A stretch of 64,000 nt of DNA from Mycobacterium szulgai (lineage in GTDB: Bacteria > Actinomycetota > Actinomycetes > Mycobacteriales > Mycobacteriaceae). Position numbers and translations under genes: made by a program. The notes beneath the pieces are model-generated. The model searched no databases. It was not told the DNA's origin and saw only the letters and a program-made list of their open reading frames with translations. This document shows, in pieces, positions 53,134 to 62,252 of this stretch. Where the stretch lies: assembly GCF_002116635.1 (NCBI RefSeq), contig NZ_LQPW01000143.1, positions 1 to 64,000 of the forward strand, given 5' to 3'. Numbering within the stretch: position 1 is the first letter of the stretch; each line of letters opens with the position of its first letter.

Positions 53134-54057
53134 ATGGCGCGCGGGATGGTGATCGGCGAAGCGCTGATCGACATCGTCGAGGGCGCCAAAGACCGCAATA
53201 TCAGCGAGCATGTGGGCGGCAGCCCGCTGAATGTCGCCGTCGGGCTGGCCAGGCTGGGCCGCGACATCGATTTTCTCACCCATATCGCCGACGACGGACC
53301 CGGAAAAAGCATCGTCCGTTACGTCAAAGAGTCTGGCGCACAACTTGTTCCGGGAAGCATCGGGGCTGCGCGCACGCCCACCGCGGTGGCCAAGATCGCG
53401 CCGGACGGGTCGGCGCGCTACGAGTTCGACCTCGATTGGCAGCTGTCCGGCACCCCACCCGTCAGGCCGCCGCTCTTCGTGCACACCGGATCCATCGCTG
53501 CGGTACGCGAACCGGGATGCTTGGCGGTGGTGGCGCTGCTGGATGCCTATCGCGTGTCGGCCACGGTGACGCTGGACCCCAACGTGCGGCCGTCACTGAT
53601 CGTCGACCGGGATCAGGCGCGCGAGCGCATCGAGCGCCTCGTCGAACGCAGCGACGTCGTCAAGGCCAGCGACGAGGACTTGCGCTGGCTCAATCCTCAG
53701 CACGACCCGGAACACACCGCCCAGACCTGGTTGGCGTCCGGACCCGCGATCGTGGCGCTGACCATAGGCGCCCGCGGCGCGGTGGCATTCTGCGCGGCAG
53801 GCCAGACCCGCGCTGACGCCCGTTCGGTGAGGGTGGCCGACACCGTCGGGGCCGGCGACGCCTTCCTGGTGGGCCTGCTCGACACGCTCTGGGAACTGGG
53901 CTTGCTGGGCGCCGACCGGCGCGCTGATCTGCACCGGATCGGACTCGATGCGCTGGGGCGCGCGCTCGAAGTGGCCAGCCTGTGCGCGGCGCTGACGGTC
54001 GCACGCCCCGGTGCCGACCTGCCCGATCGCGCCGCCCTCGACGCCGCGGCACAGTAG
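53134..54057 (+). CDS. PfkB-family carbohydrate kinase
   Basis: The 307-residue product shows the ribokinase/fructokinase signs: N-terminal GEALID and GGSPLNVAVGLARLG, C-terminal anion-hole DTVGAGDAF. The substrate is probably a sugar such as fructose or ribose, not fixed by the motifs. It is divergent from ligD with 22 bp between starts, so each promoter must lie within the other's 5' coding region or be absent. I do not recall this gene at this place in M. tuberculosis. Confidence 0.88.
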   Translation: MARGMVIGEALIDIVEGAKDRNISEHVGGSPLNVAVGLARLGRDIDFLTHIADDGPGKSIVRYVKESGAQLVPGSIGAARTPTAVAKIAPDGSARYEFDLDWQLSGTPPVRPPLFVHTGSIAAVREPGCLAVVALLDAYRVSATVTLDPNVRPSLIVDRDQARERIERLVERSDVVKASDEDLRWLNPQHDPEHTAQTWLASGPAIVALTIGARGAVAFCAAGQTRADARSVRVADTVGAGDAFLVGLLDTLWELGLLGADRRADLHRIGLDALGRALEVASLCAALTVARPGADLPDRAALDAAAQ

Positions 54058-54111
54058 CCGATTCCGCGGCCTGAGGGTTATCCCGGCGGCCCTGGTGGGT
54101 ACCCGACTCCC

Positions 54112-54333
54112 ATGTCTGGTGCGGACAAGATCAGGAATAAATTCGACAAAGTTGGCGGGATGGCCAAACAAGCCGTCGGGCGAGCCACGCGCAACCGCAG
54201 GCTGGAAACCGAAGGCCGAAGCGACCAGCGCCGAGCCGACCTGAAGGATGCCGGCGAGAAGATCAAAGACGCCTTCCGGCCACGGGGACGGCGCACATCG
54301 CGCCCGGCCACGGGTTCTCGGCGTTGGCGGTAG
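54112..54333 (+). CDS. Small CsbD-like stress protein
   Basis: The 73-residue basic product has the CsbD plan: MSGADKIRNKFDKVGGMAKQ, GRATRNRRLETEG and AGEKIKDAF, with charged repeats predicted to be helical. CsbD proteins are general-stress proteins under SigB-type control in other bacteria; their molecular role is unclear. The C-terminal ~18 residues (Arg/Ser-rich) extend beyond the family core. It lies between the PfkB gene and ku and may share their transcript. Confidence 0.75.
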   Translation: MSGADKIRNKFDKVGGMAKQAVGRATRNRRLETEGRSDQRRADLKDAGEKIKDAFRPRGRRTSRPATGSRRWR

Positions 54334-54389
54334 CGACACCCCAGGCCTGCTAGCTGCTTACCGGCCCATTGCTGTGGGCATACTGGTAT

Positions 54390-55307
54390 ATGCGCTCCAT
54401 CTGGAAGGGTTCGATCGCATTCGGGCTCGTGAACGTCCCGGTCAAGGTGTACAGCGCCACCGAGGACCACGACATCAAGTTCCATCAGGTCCATGCCAAG
54501 GACAACGGGCGAATCCGCTACAAGCGCGTCTGCGAGGTGTGTGGCGAGGTCGTCGAATACGGTGACATCGCCCGGGCCTTCGAATCCGACGACGGCCAGT
54601 CGGTGGTGATCACCGACGAGGACATCGCCACGTTGCCCGAAGAACGCAGCCGCGAGATCGAAGTGCTGGAGTTCGTGCCGGCCAGCGACGTCGACCCAAT
54701 GATGTTCGACCGCAGCTATTTCCTGGAGCCCGACTCAAAATCGTCCAAATCCTATGTGCTACTTGCCAAGACGCTCGCCGAGACGGACCGGATGGCGATC
54801 GTGCACTTCACGCTGCGCAACAAGACCCGGCTGGCGGCGTTGCGCGTCAAGGACTTCGGCAAGCGCGACGTGATGGTGGTGCACACCCTGCTGTGGCCCG
54901 ACGAGATCCGTGACCCCGATTTCCCCGTGCTGGACAAGAAGGTCGACATCAAACCGGCAGAGCTCAAGATGGCCGGCCAGGTAGTCGAGTCGATGGCCGA
55001 CGAGTTCAACCCGGATCGCTACCACGACACCTACCAGGAACAGTTGCAGGAGCTGGTCGACGCCAAACTCGAAGGCGGAGAGGCGTTTACCGTCGAGGAG
55101 CAGCCGAAAGAGCTCGACGAGACCGAGGACGTGTCGGACCTGCTCGCCAAGCTGGAGGCCAGCGTGAAGGCGCGCTCGGGTGACGGAAAGGCGCCGGCCA
55201 AGAAGGCCCCGGCTAAATCAACGGCGACAAAGTCGACGGCCAAAAAGGCTGCGCCCAAGAAGGCGCCGGCGAAGAAGGCACGACCCAAAGCAGCGTCAAA
55301 GTCTTGA
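54390..55307 (+). CDS. ku: Ku protein for non-homologous end joining
   Basis: The 305-residue product starts MRSIWKGSIAFGLVNVPVKV and follows mycobacterial Ku (273 aa in M. tuberculosis) up to about residue 265. Ku binds broken DNA ends as a dimer and recruits LigD. After a short bridge, a tail of ~40 residues rich in Lys, Ala and Pro (KKAPAK repeats) follows, absent from M. tuberculosis Ku as I recall but present in M. smegmatis-type Ku, where it binds DNA. ATG at 54390 is chosen by homology; the open frame extends seven codons upstream. ligD is transcribed from the opposite strand 1.3 kb away. Confidence 0.96.
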   Translation: MRSIWKGSIAFGLVNVPVKVYSATEDHDIKFHQVHAKDNGRIRYKRVCEVCGEVVEYGDIARAFESDDGQSVVITDEDIATLPEERSREIEVLEFVPASDVDPMMFDRSYFLEPDSKSSKSYVLLAKTLAETDRMAIVHFTLRNKTRLAALRVKDFGKRDVMVVHTLLWPDEIRDPDFPVLDKKVDIKPAELKMAGQVVESMADEFNPDRYHDTYQEQLQELVDAKLEGGEAFTVEEQPKELDETEDVSDLLAKLEASVKARSGDGKAPAKKAPAKSTATKSTAKKAAPKKAPAKKARPKAASKS

Positions 55308-55361
55308 CGCGGGCGTAAGCTCATCGTGCTGCCGAACCCGAGTCTTCAAGAGGAGATTTGC

Positions 55362-56486
55362 GTGAAGTTCACTCGATCTGGCGCTCGATTTGGCATGGGC
55401 CTGATCATCGTTACCGCTCTGGTGCTGTCGGGATGCGGTGGGCATTCGAACAACGCGGCATCCTCATCGGGGTCCAGCGCTCCAGCGGTGCCCGTCAACT
55501 GCGGCGGCAAGAAGAAGATTCTGGCTGCGGGCTCGACGGCCCAGAAGAACGCGATGGAGCAGTTCGTCTACGCCTACATCCGGGCCTGCCCTGGCTACAC
55601 GCTGGACTACAACGCCAACGGTTCCGGCGCCGGGATGAAGTTGTTCCTCGACGGTCAGACCGATCTGGCGGGTTCCGACTCACCCATGGATCCGGCCAAG
55701 GGCGAACCCGACAAGGCGGCGCAGCGGTGCGGATCGCCGGCCTGGGACCTTCCGGTGGTGTTCGGCCCGATCGCGGTCACCTACAACATCAATGGAGTGA
55801 GTTCGCTCAGTTTGGACGGGCCCACCACGGCGAAGATCTTCAACGGCGCCATCACCAGGTGGGACGATCCGGCGATCAAGGGCCTCAACCCGAGCGTCAA
55901 TCTGCCGGGCACCCAGATTCACGTCGTCTTCCGCAGCGATAAATCCGGTACCACCGACAACTTCCAGAAGTATCTGGACGCCGCATCCAACGGCGCGTGG
56001 GGCAAAGGCACCGGCCAGACCTTCAACGGCGGCGTCGGGGAGGGCGCCAGCGGAAACGACGGTACCTCGCAGGCGCTGAAGCGAACGGACGGCTCGATCA
56101 CCTACAACGAATGGTCCTTCGCCGTCGGCCATCAGCTGAACATGGCGCAGATCATCACCTCGGCCGGGCCGAATCCGGTAACGATCACCGCCGAAACCGT
56201 GGGTAAGACGATCGCCGGAGCCACCTTCCGCGGCGAGGGCAATGACCTGGTGGTCGATACGTCGTCGTTCTACCGGCCGACGCTGGTCGGGGCGTATCCA
56301 ATCGTGCTGGTGACCTATGAGATCGTCTGCTCGAAGTATCCGGACGCCCCGACCGGCACCGCGGTAAAAGCCTTTATGCAGGCCACAATTGGCGAGGGCC
56401 AAATCGGTTTGGACGAGTATGGATACATTCCGCTGCCGTCCACGTTTCAATCGAAATTAGTTCCGGTGGTGAACAGTATTGCGTAA
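55362..56486 (+). CDS. pstS: Phosphate-binding lipoprotein PstS (PstS2-like position)
   Basis: The 374-residue product has a lipoprotein signal peptide with lipobox LSGC (VLSGCGGHS, Cys about 27). The phosphate-binding features AGSTAQ, GSGAGMK, FRSDKSGTTDNF and GNDGTSQ are present. It captures phosphate outside the membrane for the Pst ABC transporter. Start GTG at 55362 has AGAGGAG eight bases before it. The position between ku and pknD matches PstS2 (Rv0932c), but assignment to PstS1, 2 or 3 needs a tree. No pstB lies next to it here. Confidence 0.95.
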   Translation: MKFTRSGARFGMGLIIVTALVLSGCGGHSNNAASSSGSSAPAVPVNCGGKKKILAAGSTAQKNAMEQFVYAYIRACPGYTLDYNANGSGAGMKLFLDGQTDLAGSDSPMDPAKGEPDKAAQRCGSPAWDLPVVFGPIAVTYNINGVSSLSLDGPTTAKIFNGAITRWDDPAIKGLNPSVNLPGTQIHVVFRSDKSGTTDNFQKYLDAASNGAWGKGTGQTFNGGVGEGASGNDGTSQALKRTDGSITYNEWSFAVGHQLNMAQIITSAGPNPVTITAETVGKTIAGATFRGEGNDLVVDTSSFYRPTLVGAYPIVLVTYEIVCSKYPDAPTGTAVKAFMQATIGEGQIGLDEYGYIPLPSTFQSKLVPVVNSIA

Positions 56487-56507
56487 GCGGGTGCCGCGGA
56501 CCGGCAA

Positions 56508-56538
56508 CCCTTGGCGACTCGGGCCGAATCGCCAAGGG
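56508..56538 (+). terminator. Hairpin terminator after pstS
   Basis: CCCTTGGCGA (56508-56517) pairs perfectly with TCGCCAAGGG (56529-56538) around an 11-base loop, 22 bases after the pstS stop. No T-run follows directly, as is usual in mycobacteria. The remainder to 56756 shows A/T-richer sequence (GGTTAACCATCCG) but no clear promoter. Confidence 0.6.
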
Positions 56539-56756
56539 CCCGAACGGCTTTAATACATTAAGCGATTTCTCAGCCCGAAACCGTATCCTGGCGGTCGGAA
56601 CGTCGTTACTGACTCGTGATTCAAAATTCACTGTGAGTGGCGAGATTTTGTTGTGTGCCCACTCTCCGAGGATTTACCGTGGGTTAACCATCCGTTTGAT
56701 ACGGCGGCCGGTTCGGCCTCTGCGTATCGGGTGGCCTAGCGAAGGGAGCGTCGACG

Positions 56757-58868
56757 GTGAGCGTCACCGGGCCGGATTCGCGGGTGGGGCAGCGCTTTGG
56801 ACCGTATCTGCTGGTGCGCCTGATCGGCCGCGGCGGCATGGGCGAGGTCTATGAGGCCGAGGACACCCGCAAACGCCGGGTGGTGGCGCTGAAACTGATT
56901 TCCACGCAATACTCCGGCAATCCGACGTTCCTGGCGCGCATGCAGCGCGAGGCCGACATCGCTGGGCGGCTGACCGAGCCACATATCGTGCCGATTCACG
57001 ATTACGGCGAGATCGACGGCCAGTTCTACGTGGAGATGCGGCTGATCGAAGGCGTTTCGTTGCGGTCGATGCTGACCCAGTTCGGTCCGCTGGCCCCGGC
57101 CCGGGCGGTAGCCATCGTGCGCCAGATCGCGGCCGCACTGGACGCCGCACACGGCAGCGGCATCACCCACCGCGACGTCAAGCCGGAAAACATCCTGATC
57201 GCCCAAAGCGATTTCGCCTATCTGGTGGACTTCGGCATCGCCCGCAACGCCGCCGACCCGGGGCTGACGCAGAGCGGGATGGCGGTGGGAACCTACAACT
57301 ACATGGCCCCGGAGCGGTTCACCGGCGACGAGGTCACCTACCGGGCCGACATCTATGCGCTGGCCTGCGTGTTGGGTGAGTGTTTGACCGGCGCGCCACC
57401 GTATCGCGGTGAGAGCGTCGAGCGGCTGATCGCCGCACACCTGATGGAACCCGTCCCGCGGCCCAGCCAGATTCGGCCCGGGCGGATCCCACCGGCGCTG
57501 GACCAGGTGATCGCCAAAGGCATGGCCAAGAAACCGGCAGACCGTTACATGAGTGCCGGCGATCTGGCGATCGCCGCCCACGAAGCGCTGACCACGCCCG
57601 AACAGCACCAGGAAGCGACCATTCTGCGCCAGGGTGACAATGCGACGCTGATGGCACCGGTCGTCACCCCGGAGGTGGCCAGCGGCTGGACCAACTACAG
57701 CGGCTCGGGCCCCCAGCAGGCACCGCAGAACGTGCAGGCCCCGCAGAACTTGACGCCACCGCCTCAGTACCCGACGGGCGACGAGACCATGGCCCGCCCG
57801 CTGCCGTCGAACACCGGCGGCTGGCGATCGACGCCCAACCAGTCCGACCAATGGACGCAGGCCGCTCCGGTGCCCGGCGCCGCCGGCTGGCCCAGCCAAC
57901 CCGGGGTCGCGCCGTCCGGCGGCGGTCCGGCGGGCCCGCCCAGTTATGGCCCCTCGCAACCTCTTTCGACGACACCGCCGCCCCGGAAGAGCCGAAAAGG
58001 GTTGATCATCGGCGCGGTAGCCGCGGTGGTCCTCATCGCCATCGCCGCCATCACGGCCTTCGTGGTGACCAGGCCGAAGGGAAGCGGCGGCTCGACGCAG
58101 GCGGCGACGGGACAAACCGTGCTGCCGTTCACCGGCCTCAACTTCCGCCTCTCCCCGGGCGGGGTGGCCCTTGACGACTCCGGCACCGTGTACATCACCA
58201 ATCAGACGATGTACGGACGGGTGGTGGCGTTGCCGGCTAACTCCTCGACGCCGGTGGTCAAGCCGTTCAACGGGCTCTACGAGCCCCAAGGGCTGGCGGT
58301 CGACGGCTCCGGGAAGATCTATGTCAGCGACTTCAACAACCGGGTGGTGGCGCTGGCGCCCGGTTCCAACAACCAGACGGTGCTGCCGTTCGACGGCCTC
58401 AACTATCCCGAGGGTGTGGCGGTGGACGCCCAGGGCAACGTGTATGTCGCCGACCGTGGCAATGACCGGGTGGTGAAGTTGGCCCCCGGCGCCAATGCCC
58501 AGACCGTGCTGCCGTTCACCGGCCTCAAAAATCCCGACGGCGTGGCGGTGGACACCGACGGCAACGTCTACGTCACCGACACCGACAACAACCGGGTGCT
58601 GAAACTCGATGCCGGCACCAGCAACCAGAGCGTGCTGCCGTTCACCGGCATCAGCGCGCCCTGGGGAATCGCGGTCGACGGCGCCGGCAACATCTACATC
58701 ACCGAACACGACACCAACGTGGTGGCCAAGTTGCCCGCCGGCGGCACCGCCTCGACCGAACTGCCGTTCACCGGGCTCAACACCCCGCTGTCGGTGGCGG
58801 TGGACAAGAAGGGCAACGTCTACGTCGCCGACCGCGGCAACGGCAGGGTGCTCAAACTCGCGCAGTGA
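56757..58868 (+). CDS. pknD: Serine/threonine protein kinase PknD
   Basis: The 703-residue product has an N-terminal kinase domain (~15-275: GRGGMGEVY, VALK, HRDVKPEN, DFGIA, APERF). A Pro/Gln-rich juxtamembrane linker (~280-415) and a single transmembrane helix (LIIGAVAAVVLIAIAAITAF, about 418-437) follow. The extracellular C-terminus is a six-bladed NHL beta-propeller (repeats GVAVDxxGNVYVxDxxNxRV). The length is a little above M. tuberculosis PknD because of the linker. Its place beside pst genes matches Rv0931c. It senses an outside signal and phosphorylates cytosolic targets. Start GTG at 56757 after GAAGGGA. Confidence 0.97.
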   Translation: MSVTGPDSRVGQRFGPYLLVRLIGRGGMGEVYEAEDTRKRRVVALKLISTQYSGNPTFLARMQREADIAGRLTEPHIVPIHDYGEIDGQFYVEMRLIEGVSLRSMLTQFGPLAPARAVAIVRQIAAALDAAHGSGITHRDVKPENILIAQSDFAYLVDFGIARNAADPGLTQSGMAVGTYNYMAPERFTGDEVTYRADIYALACVLGECLTGAPPYRGESVERLIAAHLMEPVPRPSQIRPGRIPPALDQVIAKGMAKKPADRYMSAGDLAIAAHEALTTPEQHQEATILRQGDNATLMAPVVTPEVASGWTNYSGSGPQQAPQNVQAPQNLTPPPQYPTGDETMARPLPSNTGGWRSTPNQSDQWTQAAPVPGAAGWPSQPGVAPSGGGPAGPPSYGPSQPLSTTPPPRKSRKGLIIGAVAAVVLIAIAAITAFVVTRPKGSGGSTQAATGQTVLPFTGLNFRLSPGGVALDDSGTVYITNQTMYGRVVALPANSSTPVVKPFNGLYEPQGLAVDGSGKIYVSDFNNRVVALAPGSNNQTVLPFDGLNYPEGVAVDAQGNVYVADRGNDRVVKLAPGANAQTVLPFTGLKNPDGVAVDTDGNVYVTDTDNNRVLKLDAGTSNQSVLPFTGISAPWGIAVDGAGNIYITEHDTNVVAKLPAGGTASTELPFTGLNTPLSVAVDKKGNVYVADRGNGRVLKLAQ

Positions 58869-58878
58869 TGTTGCCGGG

Positions 58879-59781
58879 TCAGTTCCGGTGGCTGGCCACG
58901 AAGCGGATTCCCGCGGCGATCAAGTTGATCACCGCCACGATGATGATCAGGGTGAGCGCCGCACCCCAGATGCGCAGGAAGCCCGCGTGTTCGGGGTTGG
59001 TGAGTTCGGTGTAGATCAGCAGCGGCAGCGAGGCCATGTTGCCGTTGAAGATGTCGATGTTGATCGAGCGGCTGTAGCCCACCAGCACCAGCACCGGTGC
59101 GGTTTCACCGATGACACGCGCGACCGCTAACAGAATGCCGGACACGATGCCCGGCATCGCGATCGGAATGACGATCCGCACGATCGTCTTCCATTTGGGA
59201 ACACCCAACGCATAGCTGGCTTCTCGCAATTCGTCGGGGACCAGACGCAGCATCTCCTCGGTCGAGCGCACCACCACCGGCAACATCAATAAGACCAATG
59301 CCAGCGAGACGGCGAATGCGCTCTGCTGAAACCCCATGGTGGCGATCCACAAACTGAAGATGAACAGCGCCGCCACAATCGAGGGCACCCCGGCGAGTAC
59401 GTCGACCATGAACGTGGTCACCCGCGCCAGCCGACTGGTTCCGTACTCCACCAGATACACCGCGGTCATCAGGCCCAGCGGCACCGCCAGCGCGGCGGCC
59501 ACCCCGGCCTGCACCACGGTTCCATACAGCGCGTGGTAGACGCCGCCGGTGAATTCCTCGGGCAGCACGCCGCGCAGCGAGTGGGTCCACCAGGTCGACC
59601 GGGTGACGCCATACCAGCCTCGCGCGATCACCACACCCAGCAGCCAGAACAGCGGCACCAGCGCGACAGCGAACGAGGCGAAGAAAAACGTTGCGGCAAG
59701 GCTGTTGGTGACCCTCCGCCGCAAGCTCAACGGCCGGAAGACCTCCGCCTTGACCGGCTGGTCGAGCGCGTCAATGGTCAT
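58879..59781 (-). CDS. pstA: Phosphate ABC transporter permease PstA
   Basis: The 300-residue product is a membrane permease with six hydrophobic helices and the EAA-type loop (EASYALGVPKWKTIVRIVIP). With PstC it forms the channel of the Pst importer. It follows pstC by six bases, so the order is pstS-pstC-pstA on this strand. The position matches PstA1 (Rv0930). It converges on pknD with only ten bases between the stops. No ATPase gene (pstB) is in this group. Confidence 0.95.
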   Translation of the reverse strand: MTIDALDQPVKAEVFRPLSLRRRVTNSLAATFFFASFAVALVPLFWLLGVVIARGWYGVTRSTWWTHSLRGVLPEEFTGGVYHALYGTVVQAGVAAALAVPLGLMTAVYLVEYGTSRLARVTTFMVDVLAGVPSIVAALFIFSLWIATMGFQQSAFAVSLALVLLMLPVVVRSTEEMLRLVPDELREASYALGVPKWKTIVRIVIPIAMPGIVSGILLAVARVIGETAPVLVLVGYSRSINIDIFNGNMASLPLLIYTELTNPEHAGFLRIWGAALTLIIIVAVINLIAAGIRFVASHRN

Positions 59782-59787
59782 CGGTGC

Positions 59788-60789
59788 TCACCCGTTGACC
59801 TTTCCGCCCGCGATCGCCCGCGCGGCGGCGTTGACCATGAAAGTCAGGACGAACAACGCGAATCCGGCCGAAATGTAGGCGCCGGTAGGCAGCGGTTCGC
59901 TGAATTCGGAAGCCGCAGAGGCGATTTTGGATGCGAAGGTGTAGCCGCCGTCGAACAGCGACCAACTCCCCGGCCTGGCGGCCGAACGCAGAATGATCAG
60001 CACCGCCACGGTTTCACCCAGCGCGCGGCCCAATCCCAGCATCGACGCGGCCACCACACCGCTGCGGCCGAACGGCAGCACGGTCATCCGCACCACCTCC
60101 CACTTCGTCGCACCCAGCGCCTGCGCCGCTTCGATATGGATCAGTGGGGTCTGCCGGAACACTTCTCGCGACACCGAGGTGACGATCGGCAAGATCATCA
60201 CCGCGAGCACGATGCTCGCGGTGAAGATCGTGCCCCCGCCGGCCAATGACACGTTGCCCTGCTTGAACAGGCACAGCCAGTCGTGCTTGCGCCACAGGCA
60301 AACCGAGCCGAGATGCCGGTTCAGAAAGCTGGCGATCGGTTCCAGCTTGGGCGCCAGCACGAAAATCCCCCACAGCCCGAAGACGATCGACGGCACCGCG
60401 GCCAGCAGATCGACCATCGCGGCGAACGGACGCGACAGCCGCCGCGGCACGTACTGGGTGAGGAACACCGCGATCCCGACCGCGATCGGCACCGCCAGCA
60501 CCAGCGCGCTGATCGAACTGAGCACCGTGACCATGAACAAGTCACGGATACCGAATGCCAGCTTGTCGTCGTCGGCGGTGTCGAATGTCGCGCTGGTGAA
60601 GAAGTTTGCGTTGTTGGCGCGCAACGCCGGTACCGCGCGGATCAACAGAAATACCGCGATCAGCACGATTGCCGTCACAATCGTCGAACTGGCTGCTCCG
60701 GCCAGGAACTTGAATAGCCGATCGGCGCGCCGCGAAGCCCGCGCGTCGACCGCCCCTAGCTCAGACTTGGCCAGCGGGCCTTTGACCAC
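59788..60789 (-). CDS. pstC: Phosphate ABC transporter permease PstC
   Basis: The 333-residue product has an N-terminal cytosolic part followed by six membrane helices and the permease loop (EAAQALGATKWEVVRMTVLP). An insert near GSVCLWRKHDWLCLFKQ lies in the periplasmic-side loop. It pairs with PstA. The start ATG at 60789 lies 12 bases after the pstS stop. Position matches PstC2 (Rv0929). Confidence 0.95.
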   Translation of the reverse strand: MVKGPLAKSELGAVDARASRRADRLFKFLAGAASSTIVTAIVLIAVFLLIRAVPALRANNANFFTSATFDTADDDKLAFGIRDLFMVTVLSSISALVLAVPIAVGIAVFLTQYVPRRLSRPFAAMVDLLAAVPSIVFGLWGIFVLAPKLEPIASFLNRHLGSVCLWRKHDWLCLFKQGNVSLAGGGTIFTASIVLAVMILPIVTSVSREVFRQTPLIHIEAAQALGATKWEVVRMTVLPFGRSGVVAASMLGLGRALGETVAVLIILRSAARPGSWSLFDGGYTFASKIASAASEFSEPLPTGAYISAGFALFVLTFMVNAAARAIAGGKVNG

Positions 60790-60801
60790 ATTGACCTCAG
60801 A

Positions 60802-61917
60802 TCAAGCGATGGCGTTGACAGCAGTCGACAACCTCGACTTGAAGGCATCCGGGATCGGGATATATCCATTGTCTCCCAAGCCATTCTGGCCCGCGCCGAT
60901 GGTGCTCTGCAGGAACGCCTTCACCGCCGTGCCGACCTGGGCGTCGGGATACTTCGAGCAGACGATTTCATACGTGGCCAGCACGATGGGGTACGAACCG
61001 GGCTGCGTCGGCTTGTAGAACGAAACCGTGTCGAGTACGAGGTCGTTGCCCTGCCCGCTGATGGTGGCCCCGGCGATCGTCTTGCCGACGGAGTCGGTGC
61101 TGATCGCCACCGCGTCCGGGCCGGCTGAGGTGATGATCTTGGCCATGTTCAGGTGCTGTGCCTGAGCGAACGACCATTCGTTGTAGGTAATCGATCCTTC
61201 GGTGGCCTTGATAGCCGCCGAGGTGCCGTCGTTGCCCTTGGCGCCTTCACCGACGCCGCCCTTGAACGCCTTGCCCGCGCCCTTGCCCCCCCCGCCGTTG
61301 GACGCCGCATCGAGGTAGCGCTGGAAATTGTCGGTGGTTCCCGATTCGTCGCTGCGGAACACCACATGGATCGGTGTCGCGGGCAGGCTGGCGCCCGAGT
61401 TGAGCCCTTGGATTGCGGGATCGTTCCAGCTGGTGATGGCACCGTTGAAGATCTTGGCCAGGGTGGGCCCGTCCAGGTTGAGCGAACTGACGCCATTGAT
61501 GTTGTATGTGACCGCAATAGGACCGAACACAACCGGCAGATTCCACGCCGGTGACCCACCGCAACGCTGCTGCGCGGTGGCGGCTTCCTCCTTGCTGAGC
61601 GGCGAGTCCGAACCGCCGAAATCGGTTTGGTTGCCATTGAATTCGCTGATTCCGGCACCCGAGCCGTTGCCCGTGTAGTTCAGCGTCTGCCCCGGGCAGG
61701 CCTGCTCGAAAGCCTTGACGAAGCGGGTCATCGCGTTGGCCTGGGCCGTCGAACCGCTGGCTTTCAGCGTCTTCTTGCCGCCGCAATTGACATTGCTGGC
61801 GGCCTGCCCGCTCGTTGAGTTTCCCCCGGATGAGTTGTTGTCACTGCCGCACGCTGTCAAGACCAGTGCACCAGAAGCCAGGACACTGAGCGCGGCGCCA
61901 AATCGGTTGAGTTTCAA
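60802..61917 (-). CDS. pstS: Phosphate-binding lipoprotein PstS (PstS3-like position)
   Basis: The 371-residue product has a lipobox LTAC (LVLTACGSDNN) and the same phosphate-site features as the other pstS (SGSTAQA, GSGAGISE, FRSDESGTTDNF, GNDGTSA). It is a paralogue of the gene at 55362. It leads the pstS-pstC-pstA operon. The start is a TTG at 61915-61917 preceded by TAGGAAC, an uncommon start for a major lipoprotein. Position matches PstS3 (Rv0928). Confidence 0.95.
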   Translation of the reverse strand: MKLNRFGAALSVLASGALVLTACGSDNNSSGGNSTSGQAASNVNCGGKKTLKASGSTAQANAMTRFVKAFEQACPGQTLNYTGNGSGAGISEFNGNQTDFGGSDSPLSKEEAATAQQRCGGSPAWNLPVVFGPIAVTYNINGVSSLNLDGPTLAKIFNGAITSWNDPAIQGLNSGASLPATPIHVVFRSDESGTTDNFQRYLDAASNGGGGKGAGKAFKGGVGEGAKGNDGTSAAIKATEGSITYNEWSFAQAQHLNMAKIITSAGPDAVAISTDSVGKTIAGATISGQGNDLVLDTVSFYKPTQPGSYPIVLATYEIVCSKYPDAQVGTAVKAFLQSTIGAGQNGLGDNGYIPIPDAFKSRLSTAVNAIA

Positions 61918-62252
61918 TTCAGTTCCTAACGGTAGAGATGAAACATCCTTGCCGCCACCCGTAAGCCGCGGCCCCGGTCAATACAACCAGCCGTTTTCCT
62001 CGCAGCCTTGAAGCCACACTAACAACAAGTGACCTCCTATGAAACAGTTGCTGTCGCCACGTCCCGGTCGATAGCGACATCAATTTCGGCGAGTTCTCCG
62101 GCCACTGAATTCAAACAGATTTTCGCTGTGGGCACACCGTGCGCGTTGTCTTCGCGGGCACCTGTGACAAACTAGAACCTGTTACAGAAAAGCCCCCTCC
62201 CGAGGCGGCGAGGACCGCTGCCGTTTCGGCCGACATCTGAAACGAGGCCGCA
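61918..62252. other. Divergent control region between pstS and the SDR gene
   Basis: This 335-base region should hold the phosphate-regulated pst promoter and the SDR promoter. No clear tandem Pho-type box was recognised by eye. A KstR-like palindrome is at 62173-62186 on the SDR side. No gene longer than about a dozen codons with a ribosome site was found. Confidence 0.5.
62173..62186. promoter_or_regulatory. Candidate KstR-type operator before the SDR gene
   Basis: TAGAACCTGTTACA fits the KstR pattern T-N2-AAC-N2-GTT-N2-A (published consensus TnnAACACGTTnnA) except that the central pair is CT instead of AC. It lies about 70 bp upstream of the SDR start (62253), suggesting control by the sterol-catabolism repressor. 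Confidence 0.4.

Noticed and set aside
56736..58709. 657-codon minus-strand frame opposite pknD
   Set aside because: It is the antisense of a gene with clear kinase and NHL domains. Its repeats mirror the propeller blades.
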